From Actinomyces ruminicola (GTDB lineage: Bacteria > Actinomycetota > Actinomycetes > Actinomycetales > Actinomycetaceae), in the NCBI RefSeq assembly GCF_900103885.1, contig NZ_FNIM01000001.1, positions 416,138-480,137 of the forward strand: a stretch of 64,000 bases of DNA. Reading direction: 5' to 3'. The stretch's first letter is position 1, and the number at the start of each line of letters is the position of its first letter. A model generated the notes under the pieces. That model was not told the origin of the DNA. It did no database searches and was given only the letters and a program-made list of their open reading frames with translations. A program made the position numbers and the translations under genes. Positions 8,489 through 16,993 of the stretch are shown here, piece by piece.

Positions 8489-9517
8489 TCAGTCTTCCCG
8501 GCCGCAGGGGTCGTCCACCCCCGGCAGCAGACCGGGGATCAGGGCGGCCCGAATGCCGGGAATCTGCGTGTCATCCACGCGCCCGTACTCGATGTTCTTC
8601 ACCCGCTCCAGCGTCTCCTCGATCAGCACCCGGTTGGTGCGCTGCAGGTCCGCGATGACCAGCAGGGCCACGCACAGCAGCGCCGCCACCAGCATGGTGG
8701 TGCCGAATACCAGCGACTGGATGTGGCCGCCGGCGGTGCCCATGAGCCACAGAACGAAGAAGCGGATGAACGGGACGGCCCCGACCACTGCGAAGAAGGC
8801 CGCCAGCCAACCGAGCACCACGTGCGGCTTGAACATCAGGTAGGAGCGGGTGATCGCCCCACCGGACTTGGCCATGTGCTGGAAGATGTTGTTGAACAGG
8901 CGCGACTCACGGGTCTTGGGGTTGGTGGTGATGGGCACCGAGGCGATGCGCAGTCGCTTGTTGCCCGCCTGGATGATCGTCTCCATGCAGTAGGAGAACT
9001 GGGTGATCACGTTGAGCTTGAGCAGGGCGTTCTTGGAATAGGCGCGGAACCCTGAGGCGGCGTCGGGCAGGCGGGTGCCGGCCGCGTAGTTGACGACCTG
9101 GCTGCCCACGTGCTGCATGCGCTTCTTGAACCAGGAGAAGTGGGCGATCTTGGCGGTCTGCCGGTCGGCGATGGCGATGTCCGCCTCACCGCGCACCACG
9201 GGGGCCACCAGGTCGCCGATGTACTCCTGCTTGTACTGGTTGTCGCCGTCGGTGTTGACCACGATGTCGGCGCCGTGCGCCAGGGCGTAGTCGACGCCGT
9301 CCCGGAAGGAGCGGGCCAGGCCCATGTTGCGGGCATGACGCACGAAGTGCTTGACCCCGTGCTCCCGGGCCACCTCCACGGTGCGGTCGGTCGAGCCGTC
9401 GTCGACGACGAGGATCTCGACCTCGTCGATGCCCTCGATCTGACGGGGGATCGTGTCCAGGACCAGGCCTAGCGTCCCCTCCTCGTTGAGGCAGGGGATC
9501 TGCACGAACAGTTTCAT
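8489..9517 (-). CDS. DPM1-like family 2 glycosyltransferase with two C-terminal membrane segments
   Basis: A 342-residue protein. The catalytic domain (about 1-220) has VQIPCLNEEGTLG, VVDDGSTDRT, the metal-binding NTDGDNQYKQE and the amphipathic SRLFNNIFQHMAKSGG segment. Two hydrophobic stretches follow (about 240-265 and 275-300), as in polyprenyl-phosphate sugar synthases of the DPM/GtrB type. It likely loads a sugar onto undecaprenyl phosphate for the GT-C-like proteins nearby. ATG at 9517 has GGAAG just upstream. The sugar is unknown. Confidence 0.88.
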   Translation of the reverse strand: MKLFVQIPCLNEEGTLGLVLDTIPRQIEGIDEVEILVVDDGSTDRTVEVAREHGVKHFVRHARNMGLARSFRDGVDYALAHGADIVVNTDGDNQYKQEYIGDLVAPVVRGEADIAIADRQTAKIAHFSWFKKRMQHVGSQVVNYAAGTRLPDAASGFRAYSKNALLKLNVITQFSYCMETIIQAGNKRLRIASVPITTNPKTRESRLFNNIFQHMAKSGGAITRSYLMFKPHVVLGWLAAFFAVVGAVPFIRFFVLWLMGTAGGHIQSLVFGTTMLVAALLCVALLVIADLQRTNRVLIEETLERVKNIEYGRVDDTQIPGIRAALIPGLLPGVDDPCGRED

Positions 9518-9637
9518 GTACTTCCTTCTCGGATGGGCGCTGGGGCAGGCGCACGACTTACAACTCGGCCGAGCGAGCACCGCAAGCCTACAAGCTGCCG
9601 CGCGCGCTACGCACCCGGACAAACAACACCCCGCTGT

Positions 9638-11851
9638 TCAGCGCACCACGCCGAGCGTGTCTTTCCCGTTCCCGTTCCAGTCGCCCACGATCGTCTTGTC
9701 CCCGCCCCGACCGTAGATCTGTACGATGTCGGCCACCCCGCTGGACAGGGAGTTGCGGACATAGTAGGTGGCGTTGCGGCGCACGGCGAGGGTGTCCTTG
9801 CCGTTCCCGTTCCAGTCGCCCACCAGCACGGCGTCGGTCGGCTTGCCGTAGATGATGACTCGATCCGCCTTGCCGCCGGCAAGCGAGTTCTTGATGTGGT
9901 ACTCACCGCCGCGGCGCACGGCGAGGGTGTCCTTGCCGTTCCCGTTCCAGTCGCCCACGATCACCTCATCGGAGGCCCTTCCATAAATGACCACACTGTC
10001 TGCACCGCCCCCGTACATGGAGTTCTTGAAGTAATAGGTATTGCCGCGACGCACCGCCAGGGTGTCGGTGCCGTTGCCGTCCCAGTCTCCGACGAGCACC
10101 TGATCGGTGCTCTTGCCGTAGGTGAAGGTGCGCAGGCTGGCACCGGAGGTGTTGGTGTTGCGGAAGCCGTAAGAGGAGCCGTTGCGCACGCCGGTGGTGT
10201 CCACGCCGTCACCGTTCCAGTCGCCCGCCAGAACGGAGGTGGCCGGGGTGGTGTAGGTGAAGACCGTGTTGGCGGTCGCCGACCAGGAGTCGTTGAGGTA
10301 GATCTGGTGGCTGCGCGCACCATTGGCGCTCGTCGTAGTCGACGTCGATCCGCCGCTGCTGCTGACGCTGCTGATCTGGCTCTGCGCGGTCGAGCGGATC
10401 TGGCCCAGCTTCGAGTAGCCGGCGTCGCCGGGGCAGGCGGTGTAGCCGACGTCGCGGTGCCCGGAGATGGCTGGCAGGGAGACCGTCTGGCCGGCGGCGT
10501 ACTTCTCCGTGGACTTGAAGGTGAAGGAGTACGCGCTGGTGGCGCTGGTGACTCCGGCGCGAGCCAGGAACCAGCCGGCCATCTTGCCGACGCTGGTCAG
10601 CTGCGTGGAGGAGGGGGAAACGCTGGTGTAGGTGCCCATCATGGAGATGCCCATGGTGCCGGTGTTGGCGCCGTAGGCGTGCCCGCCCACGACCATCTTG
10701 CCGGCCGCGGCACCGGTGGAGCCGTAGCGGCCCTCGAAGACCTGGCCGTACTTGTCCACCAGGAAGTTGTAGCCGATGTCGCCCCAGCCGAGGGTGACCG
10801 CGTGGTAGTAGTAGATGCCGTTCACAATGGATGCGGACTGGCTGGACGTGTAGTTGTTCGTTCCGGCGGTGTGGTGGACGATCACATGCTTGGCCGCCGC
10901 GTACTCGGGAGACCAGCTCATGTATGAGGAGTTGGCCCCCCACTCGGAGCGAGTGATCACGGGTACGGGCAGGCCGCCCGTCGTTGTGGCTGCCGCCAGC
11001 GCGGCGGGCAGGCCCGGGCTGACGGAGGTGCCGCCGCTCGTGCCGGAGGAGCCCGCGCCTGGCTCCGCGGTGGCGGTTTGCGTATCGGCGGGTTCCGGAT
11101 CCTCCCCCTGGGGGGCCACCTCATCCGCCTTCTGCGTGGCGACGTCGGGGCTGGGCGTAGCCAGCCCGCTCGTCGGGTCCTGCGGCGCCTCCGCGGGTGT
11201 GGCCAACGCAGTGGGCTCGGCATCCGCGGTCTCGAGGTCCGCGGGGTCGAGCACCTCCTCGCCCACTGGCCGACCGGGTATGAGCGCCAGCTGCAGTCCG
11301 GCGGGAAGCTGCGCCGCATCACCGACGACGCTGGCCTGGATGGCGTCAGCGCCTCCGGTAATGAACTCCTCGGTGCCGGCCACGCCGGTACCGTCATCGC
11401 GGCCGGCGCCGGAGGCCTCGTTCAGATACCAATCGGACCAGACACCGTCCTCGCGCACCCGCAGGTAGACATCCAAACCGTCGGGAAGATCGTCGGCACC
11501 GGTCCAGGTGAAGCCGGCGACCAGGAAGTCATCCACCTCCAACGGCTCGGTGAGCAGGAGGGCATCCGCCTCCGGGTCCACGCCGCCGGCGGCGGCCGCC
11601 CGGGCCACAGCAGCCAGGCGGGAGGCGAGCGCCGGGGTGACGCCGGTACCGCCGCTGGTGCCGGCCGATGCCGTATCCACCAACCCTGCCTCAGCGACCT
11701 CGGTCGCCTCACCGGCGGAGGTGGTCAACTCGAGCAGCTGCACGGGCGCGGCCGCCTCCGCGGTGTCTGCGACCGCCGACGTCGCGGGCATGAGCCAGGC
11801 CGCGAGCAGTGGCACCACCGCGGTCAGTCCGAGGAGTCGTCGGGCTCTCAT
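9638..11851 (-). CDS. secreted PGRP/N-acetylmuramoyl-L-alanine amidase with C-terminal 45-residue repeats
   Basis: A 737-residue secreted protein. After MRARRLLGL comes a hydrophobic signal peptide ending near AVADTAEA. Residues about 35-300 are an Ala/Pro/Thr-rich stalk region with WYLNEASG-type wall motifs. The amidase_2/PGRP domain (about 305-500) shows VITRSEWGA, zinc-ligand HVIVHHTAG, YNFLVDKYGQVFEGR, and GHRDVGYTACPGD with the second His and Cys ligands. The last 200 residues are five copies of a repeat centred on VGDWNGNGKDTLAVRR, the final copy ending at the stop. It should cleave the muramoyl-L-alanine bond in the wall. ATG at 11851 has AAAGGA upstream. It is divergent from rmlB. Confidence 0.9.
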   Translation of the reverse strand: MRARRLLGLTAVVPLLAAWLMPATSAVADTAEAAAPVQLLELTTSAGEATEVAEAGLVDTASAGTSGGTGVTPALASRLAAVARAAAAGGVDPEADALLLTEPLEVDDFLVAGFTWTGADDLPDGLDVYLRVREDGVWSDWYLNEASGAGRDDGTGVAGTEEFITGGADAIQASVVGDAAQLPAGLQLALIPGRPVGEEVLDPADLETADAEPTALATPAEAPQDPTSGLATPSPDVATQKADEVAPQGEDPEPADTQTATAEPGAGSSGTSGGTSVSPGLPAALAAATTTGGLPVPVITRSEWGANSSYMSWSPEYAAAKHVIVHHTAGTNNYTSSQSASIVNGIYYYHAVTLGWGDIGYNFLVDKYGQVFEGRYGSTGAAAGKMVVGGHAYGANTGTMGISMMGTYTSVSPSSTQLTSVGKMAGWFLARAGVTSATSAYSFTFKSTEKYAAGQTVSLPAISGHRDVGYTACPGDAGYSKLGQIRSTAQSQISSVSSSGGSTSTTTSANGARSHQIYLNDSWSATANTVFTYTTPATSVLAGDWNGDGVDTTGVRNGSSYGFRNTNTSGASLRTFTYGKSTDQVLVGDWDGNGTDTLAVRRGNTYYFKNSMYGGGADSVVIYGRASDEVIVGDWNGNGKDTLAVRRGGEYHIKNSLAGGKADRVIIYGKPTDAVLVGDWNGNGKDTLAVRRNATYYVRNSLSSGVADIVQIYGRGGDKTIVGDWNGNGKDTLGVVR
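9641..10240 (-). repeat. five 135-bp coding tandem repeats in the amidase gene
   Basis: Units about 135 bp (45 codons) apart encode VGDW(N/D)GNG(K/T)DTLAVRR followed by an aromatic/Asn-Ser block. The stretches beginning at 9781 and 9916 are nearly identical over about 45 bp. The D-x-(D/N)-G-(D/N)-G-x-D spacing resembles a calcium-binding loop. Every unit keeps the same frame, so these are protein repeats, not an intergenic array. Confidence 0.85.
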
Positions 11852-11909
11852 AAGGGTCCTTTCAGCGCCACCGAGCGAAAACCTGTGAACCGCATGCGCA
11901 CATTGAGAC

Positions 11910-11927
11910 ACATGTGACTCATGTGAT
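11910..11927 (-). promoter_or_regulatory. 9-bp direct repeat, MtrA-box-like, upstream of amidase
   Basis: On the minus strand ATCACATGA is followed immediately by GTCACATGT, a nonamer direct repeat 59 nt before the amidase ATG. Actinobacterial MtrA is reported to bind GTCACA-type nonamer repeats and to control wall hydrolases. The match is short and the regulator is not in this window, so this is a candidate only. Confidence 0.35.
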
Positions 11928-11936
11928 CTGAGAATC

Positions 11937-11967
11937 AGGTTACCTCCCATTTCTCACGTTCAGTCAA
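11937..11967 (-). promoter_or_regulatory. candidate promoter for the amidase gene
   Basis: Minus-strand TTGACT (11962-11967) and TAACCT (11937-11942) are separated by 19 bp, in the AT-richer part of the divergent region and about 85 nt before the ATG. The spacer is longer than the usual 17 bp. Confidence 0.35.
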
Positions 11968-12118
11968 TGACTTGTTCCATGTCACTTAACTACACGCACG
12001 TAATTACGCCTTTGGTGTTCAATGAACTCCCGGCTGAATGGACTACTACCGCTCCCGTCCTGCCTGATTTCGAGCGGATCATCGGGATCTCGGCCGTCCG
12101 GGCAGTCCTGTGGCATGA

Positions 12119-13159
<1,041 letters not shown>

Positions 13160-13183
13160 CCCGCAACCCGCAACGTCAGTGAA

Positions 13184-13232
13184 GCGAGGCTGTGCCCGGC
13201 CTGCGTGAGAACGCGGCCGGGCACAGCCTCGC
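13184..13232. terminator. 18-bp perfect inverted repeat between convergent genes
   Basis: GCGAGGCTGTGCCCGGCC (13184-13201) pairs perfectly with 13215-13232 across a 13-nt loop, between the rmlB stop and the stop of the opposing LGFP-protein gene. No T-tract is present, which is usual in GC-rich actinobacteria; it likely serves both strands. Confidence 0.75.
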
Positions 13233-13252
13233 TGCGTCGGCTCCCTCGCCGT

Positions 13253-14827
13253 TCACACCCCGGTGCTGCCGAACCAGGCGCGGTAGTAGCGCCAGAAATT
13301 GCGGTTGCCGTAGGCCGAGCAGCTATCACCGCTGCCGTACATGTTGTTCAGCGCGGCGGCATTGGGCACGTACGGCGTGTAGTTGTACAGGGCTGCCGTC
13401 GCGCGGTTGAGGATCGGCACGGTCTGCGAGCCGCACCCCGGGCTCGGGTTGTTCGCCACCGCGGTGACCTGACCGGCGCGGTAGGTGAATGCGGTCGGCT
13501 GCACGCCGTACTGCACGAGCCGTGAGGCCGCGTAGTAGATCTGTGAGGGCAGGCCCGCGTAGGTCGGGTCGCAGGGGCTGGTGTCTGAGCAGTACAGGCC
13601 GGTCGCCTTGGCGTAGCGGGCGGCAGTGAGCGTGTTGCCCGTGGCCAGCACGAGTCCCTGCTCCTTCTGCAGGATCACCAGCAGCACCCGGGGATTGATG
13701 CCGCAGGCGGTGGCGGCCTTGGCGATCACCGTGGCGACGTCCTCGTTGCTGCCGCCCCGGTAGGTGCTGCAGTATGCGGAGGTCATCGTAGAGGTGTTCG
13801 CCCGGTAGGCCTTCAGGCAGGCGGTGCCGTCGTCGGCGGCCCGGCAGGACGGATTCTTCTCCGCCAGGAACGAGCGGATGGCAGGCTCATCCATGGCGGC
13901 GGAATTGAAGAACTCGGCGTCGGAGATGATCATGGCCGCATCGAAGCGGGCGCCCCCGACGGCCTGCCCGCCGGTTCCGGTGGCAACGACGCCGCTGGAG
14001 GCGGTCCAGCTGAGGCGACCGTTCTGGAACGTCTGAGTGCTGATGCCGTTGATGATCGTTTCGGCGCTGGTGGCCGCGCCCAAGGAGCCGTTGGCGCCGC
14101 CCCGGGCGGCCCACTCCTTCTGGATGGCACTGGCATTGCAGGCGTGGGCGGGGCGGGCGCCCCGGTACACGCCGGGCGTGTCGGTGCCGTTTCCATCCCA
14201 GTCGCCGACGATCGCGGTGTCCGCGGCGCGCCCGTAGGTCACAGTGGTCTGGGCGACGCCGGAGCGCAGGTCATTGCGCAGGTACCAGCGCGTTCCGCGG
14301 CGCACCGCCAGGGTGTCGACGCCGTCGCCGTCCCAGTCCCCCACCAGCACCTGATCCCCCGCACGCCCATAGGTGATCACCCGATCCGCCTGGCCGCCCG
14401 CCAGCGAGTTGCGCAAGTAGTAGGTGTTTCCACGGCGCACCGCCAGGGTGTCGACGCCGTCGCCGTCCCAGTCCCCCACCAGCACCTGATCCCCCGCACG
14501 CCCATAGGCGAAGACGGTGGTCTTGGCGCAGGTCTCGGCGGAGGCGAGCAGGGTGAAACGTGCTCCGCTGCGCGTGCCTACGGTGTCTGTGCCGTCGCCG
14601 TCCCAGTCGCCGACGGTGACCGCGTTCGGACTGCCGCCAACGGCGAAGGCCGCGTCCGCGGCCCCACCCCTGAAGGAGTTGGACAGGTAGAAGGAGCAGT
14701 CGTCACTGGCGGTGCAGGCCTCGGCGGGGGCGGCCTGCGCGAGCGGCCGGACCGGTGTCGTCACGGTGGCCAGGGCGGCGGCGATGACGAGCGTTAGTAG
14801 GGCGGTGAGGCGTCGGTAGGAACGCAT
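13253..14827 (-). CDS. secreted LGFP-repeat protein with lysozyme-like C-terminal region and 45-residue repeats
   Basis: A 524-residue secreted protein. The signal peptide covers about residues 1-33. Four repeats around VGDWDGDGVDTLAVRR follow (about 60-225), then an LGFP-type unit (AIQKEWAARGGANGSLG), a motif of actinobacterial wall-anchoring proteins. The last 220 residues contain NPRVLLVILQKEQGLV, where the Glu after Lys resembles the catalytic Glu of transglycosylase-like folds, and paired Cys residues suited to an exported protein. A muralytic role is inferred. ATG at 14827 has GGGAGGG upstream. It is convergent with rmlB. The repeats are the same type as in the amidase but sit at the opposite end of the protein. 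Confidence 0.8.
   Translation of the reverse strand: MRSYRRLTALLTLVIAAALATVTTPVRPLAQAAPAEACTASDDCSFYLSNSFRGGAADAAFAVGGSPNAVTVGDWDGDGTDTVGTRSGARFTLLASAETCAKTTVFAYGRAGDQVLVGDWDGDGVDTLAVRRGNTYYLRNSLAGGQADRVITYGRAGDQVLVGDWDGDGVDTLAVRRGTRWYLRNDLRSGVAQTTVTYGRAADTAIVGDWDGNGTDTPGVYRGARPAHACNASAIQKEWAARGGANGSLGAATSAETIINGISTQTFQNGRLSWTASSGVVATGTGGQAVGGARFDAAMIISDAEFFNSAAMDEPAIRSFLAEKNPSCRAADDGTACLKAYRANTSTMTSAYCSTYRGGSNEDVATVIAKAATACGINPRVLLVILQKEQGLVLATGNTLTAARYAKATGLYCSDTSPCDPTYAGLPSQIYYAASRLVQYGVQPTAFTYRAGQVTAVANNPSPGCGSQTVPILNRATAALYNYTPYVPNAAALNNMYGSGDSCSAYGNRNFWRYYRAWFGSTGV
14165..14625 (-). repeat. four 135-bp coding repeats, two sharing 73 identical bp
   Basis: Positions 14301-14373 and 14436-14508 are identical over 73 bp, exactly 135 bp apart, inside the LGFP-protein gene. 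Two more diverged copies flank them. Such identity suggests recent duplication or gene conversion and makes copy-number change by recombination likely. All copies stay in frame. Confidence 0.9.
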
Positions 14828-14904
14828 ACCCGTACCCTCCCAGGAATGCCGCGATCTGGCCAGGGGCGCTGCCCGGCCGCAGCGCAGCGGCGTCCACGAA
14901 GCTG

Positions 14905-16965
14905 CTATGCGGAACCGCAGGCCGTGATGCGCCAAAGCGTCGCGTCGCCCTGGGAGTCGATTTCCTCCAGCGCGCTGCGCGGCACCCGAGCCAGTGCCTC
15001 CCCCCATAGTGGTTCACGCACGCCTCCGGTAAGCCCATCGGGCTCGGCGTCGTCGCTGTAGTAGTAGTCGACGCCGTGCCGGTTCAGGATCTCGCACACC
15101 CGCGGATCCGTTTCTATCTGGTCGGCGTTTTCACCGAGCCACGCCAATTCTGTGCTCGCAGGTCTAGGGCGGGATGGGTAGAGCACGTGTACGCCGGCGA
15201 CACTCCACAGGTAGGCGCTGCCGTTGGACGGGTCTCCCAGGACCACGGCGTCCTCCGGTAGTTCCTCGCCGATGCGGCGGATGAACTCTAGCTCACCGTC
15301 CGACAGCATGGCCCCGTAGGATGCGCGCCCCGGATCGTGGATCGCTTCCAGCAGTTCGGTTCGCAGCCCCCAGCGCCACCCGGGTGCGGCAATCAAGGAG
15401 ACGATGAGTATCGTCGCGGGCACATGTCGTCGCAGTAGTAGTGTCCATTTAGGCCGGTCGGCTGCGGCCGCTGTCGCCACAGTGCTCCAGCGCCGCTGTG
15501 CTTCCTGCACGCCGATAGTTGCCAGCACCAGCATCCCCAGCGTGAGTAGGGGCATGATTCGCGCCCGCTGGGTGTACCAGGGTCCGGCGAGCGCCCGCAG
15601 TGGCCAGGCCGGCCCCGATGCGAGCAGCAACAGCGTCAGAGCGATGCCCGTTCCTACTGTCCAGGCGCGTGCAGCCTCCACCCGTCTCCACGCCGTAGCT
15701 CCCCACACGGCCAGCGCGAAGACCAGGATGTTTCCGGGAATCCAGGGGGTGAAGGCAGCGAGCAGCGGGTGGTCGGTAACGACCGCGAACAGCGTCTCCC
15801 AAATGTTCGCGGCGCCGCGGGGAAAGTTGAAAACCGAGGCTAGAGAGCGGCGCATTATCCACGCCCCTCCGCCCAGGGCCATGACTGCGAGCACCGCCAC
15901 CGCAAGGATGCCGGTACGAGTCCCCATCCCCCTGCCCCAGGCACGCCGCAAGGTCGGCCAACCGGCGGACGCAAGCACGGGGAGCCCTAGAACCGCCAGG
16001 TTGAACACCGCGGCGCCGTGTGCGATGAGCACGCCGAAGACCGCGCCCAGCGCGAGCGCCCAGGCGGCGGCGCGCACTCTTGCCCCCACCTTGCCCGCGC
16101 GCACGGCGCGCACGATCAGCGCCAATGCGCCGGGGAGTACTGACACCGACATGCCATAGGGCCACACGCTGGTGAGTAGCAGCAGTGGTGAGATCACCGA
16201 GCCGGACAAAGCGGTGCCGACCGCGAGGACGCCGCCGGATTGGGGCAGGACCTCACGCAGCAGTGCCGCCATGCCCAGCGGCCACACGAGTGCGGCAAGA
16301 ACCAGCACCAGTAGGTTTGCTCCGGAGACGACATCTCCAGGCAGGAGCGCCGCAACCGCATGCCAACCCGTGGGGTAGTACACGCTCGCCCCGTCATACA
16401 TTGGCGCCAGTCCGCCCAAGAAGGACGCCGTCCCGGTCTCCCGCACGAAGGCGGTAGCCGACAGGTGGAAGACTGCGTCTGAGGCCTGCGCAGGGCTGTC
16501 CCATGTGCCCGTGCCGATAGCTATCGGAACAGCCGTGACACCGCCCGCCAGTGCGATGGCGCCCGTCAGGAGCAGCCGCTCACGCAACTGCATCGGTTGT
16601 CGCTCGATTCCCGCCGTACCGCCGCTGTTACGCGCCGGAACGGCAGTGGGAAGCGGCAGCCGTCGCAGAGCCACACCCGCCGCACAACCGACTGCTAGCA
16701 GGAGGGCCGGCCAGCCGGTGAGCAATGCAACCGGTTCCCAGCGCTGCCCCGTACGCTGCGCGGCCAGGCTGGCGATACCCAGCAGGGCCAGTGACAGGGC
16801 CGGGGCGCCCCCGACCGCGGCTATGCCCCGTGTTCCCCAACTGCGTGCCAGCAGCCATCCCGGCGCCAGCAGCAGCGTCACGGCGGCCGCCGCGATCAGC
16901 AGCGAAGCAGGGCTGGCCGCCGCGGTCGTCGAGATCATGTTCAGGCTCGCCTCCATCAGCACCAT
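14905..16965 (-). CDS. large polytopic membrane protein, DUF6541-like
   Basis: Up to 686 residues with about a dozen hydrophobic segments in the first 500 and a soluble C-terminal part ending LWRITACGSA. Motifs include FVRETGTASFLGGLAPMYDG, YYPTGWHAVAALLP and DAVVLGDPSNGSAYLW. It resembles the actinobacterial DUF6541 group, probable GT-C-like proteins of polysaccharide loci. The start is uncertain: ATG 16938 has GGAGG upstream and aligns better with the paralogue; ATG 16965 is the longest reading. It lies 28 nt after its tandem paralogue. The enzymatic role is inferred. Confidence 0.75.
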   Translation of the reverse strand: MVLMEASLNMISTTAAASPASLLIAAAAVTLLLAPGWLLARSWGTRGIAAVGGAPALSLALLGIASLAAQRTGQRWEPVALLTGWPALLLAVGCAAGVALRRLPLPTAVPARNSGGTAGIERQPMQLRERLLLTGAIALAGGVTAVPIAIGTGTWDSPAQASDAVFHLSATAFVRETGTASFLGGLAPMYDGASVYYPTGWHAVAALLPGDVVSGANLLVLVLAALVWPLGMAALLREVLPQSGGVLAVGTALSGSVISPLLLLTSVWPYGMSVSVLPGALALIVRAVRAGKVGARVRAAAWALALGAVFGVLIAHGAAVFNLAVLGLPVLASAGWPTLRRAWGRGMGTRTGILAVAVLAVMALGGGAWIMRRSLASVFNFPRGAANIWETLFAVVTDHPLLAAFTPWIPGNILVFALAVWGATAWRRVEAARAWTVGTGIALTLLLLASGPAWPLRALAGPWYTQRARIMPLLTLGMLVLATIGVQEAQRRWSTVATAAAADRPKWTLLLRRHVPATILIVSLIAAPGWRWGLRTELLEAIHDPGRASYGAMLSDGELEFIRRIGEELPEDAVVLGDPSNGSAYLWSVAGVHVLYPSRPRPASTELAWLGENADQIETDPRVCEILNRHGVDYYYSDDAEPDGLTGGVREPLWGEALARVPRSALEEIDSQGDATLWRITACGSA

Positions 16966-16993
16966 GAAACCAGACCTGAGCGCCGATTCCGCT

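Noticed and set aside
9641-10240. Regularly spaced repeats that could suggest a CRISPR array
   Set aside because: The period is 135 bp, the frame is kept in every unit and the units encode a protein repeat; there are no short palindromic repeats with unique spacers and no cas genes.
14165-14625. Second regular repeat block considered as an array or mobile repeat
   Set aside because: It lies wholly inside a secreted-protein gene and encodes the same 45-residue motif.
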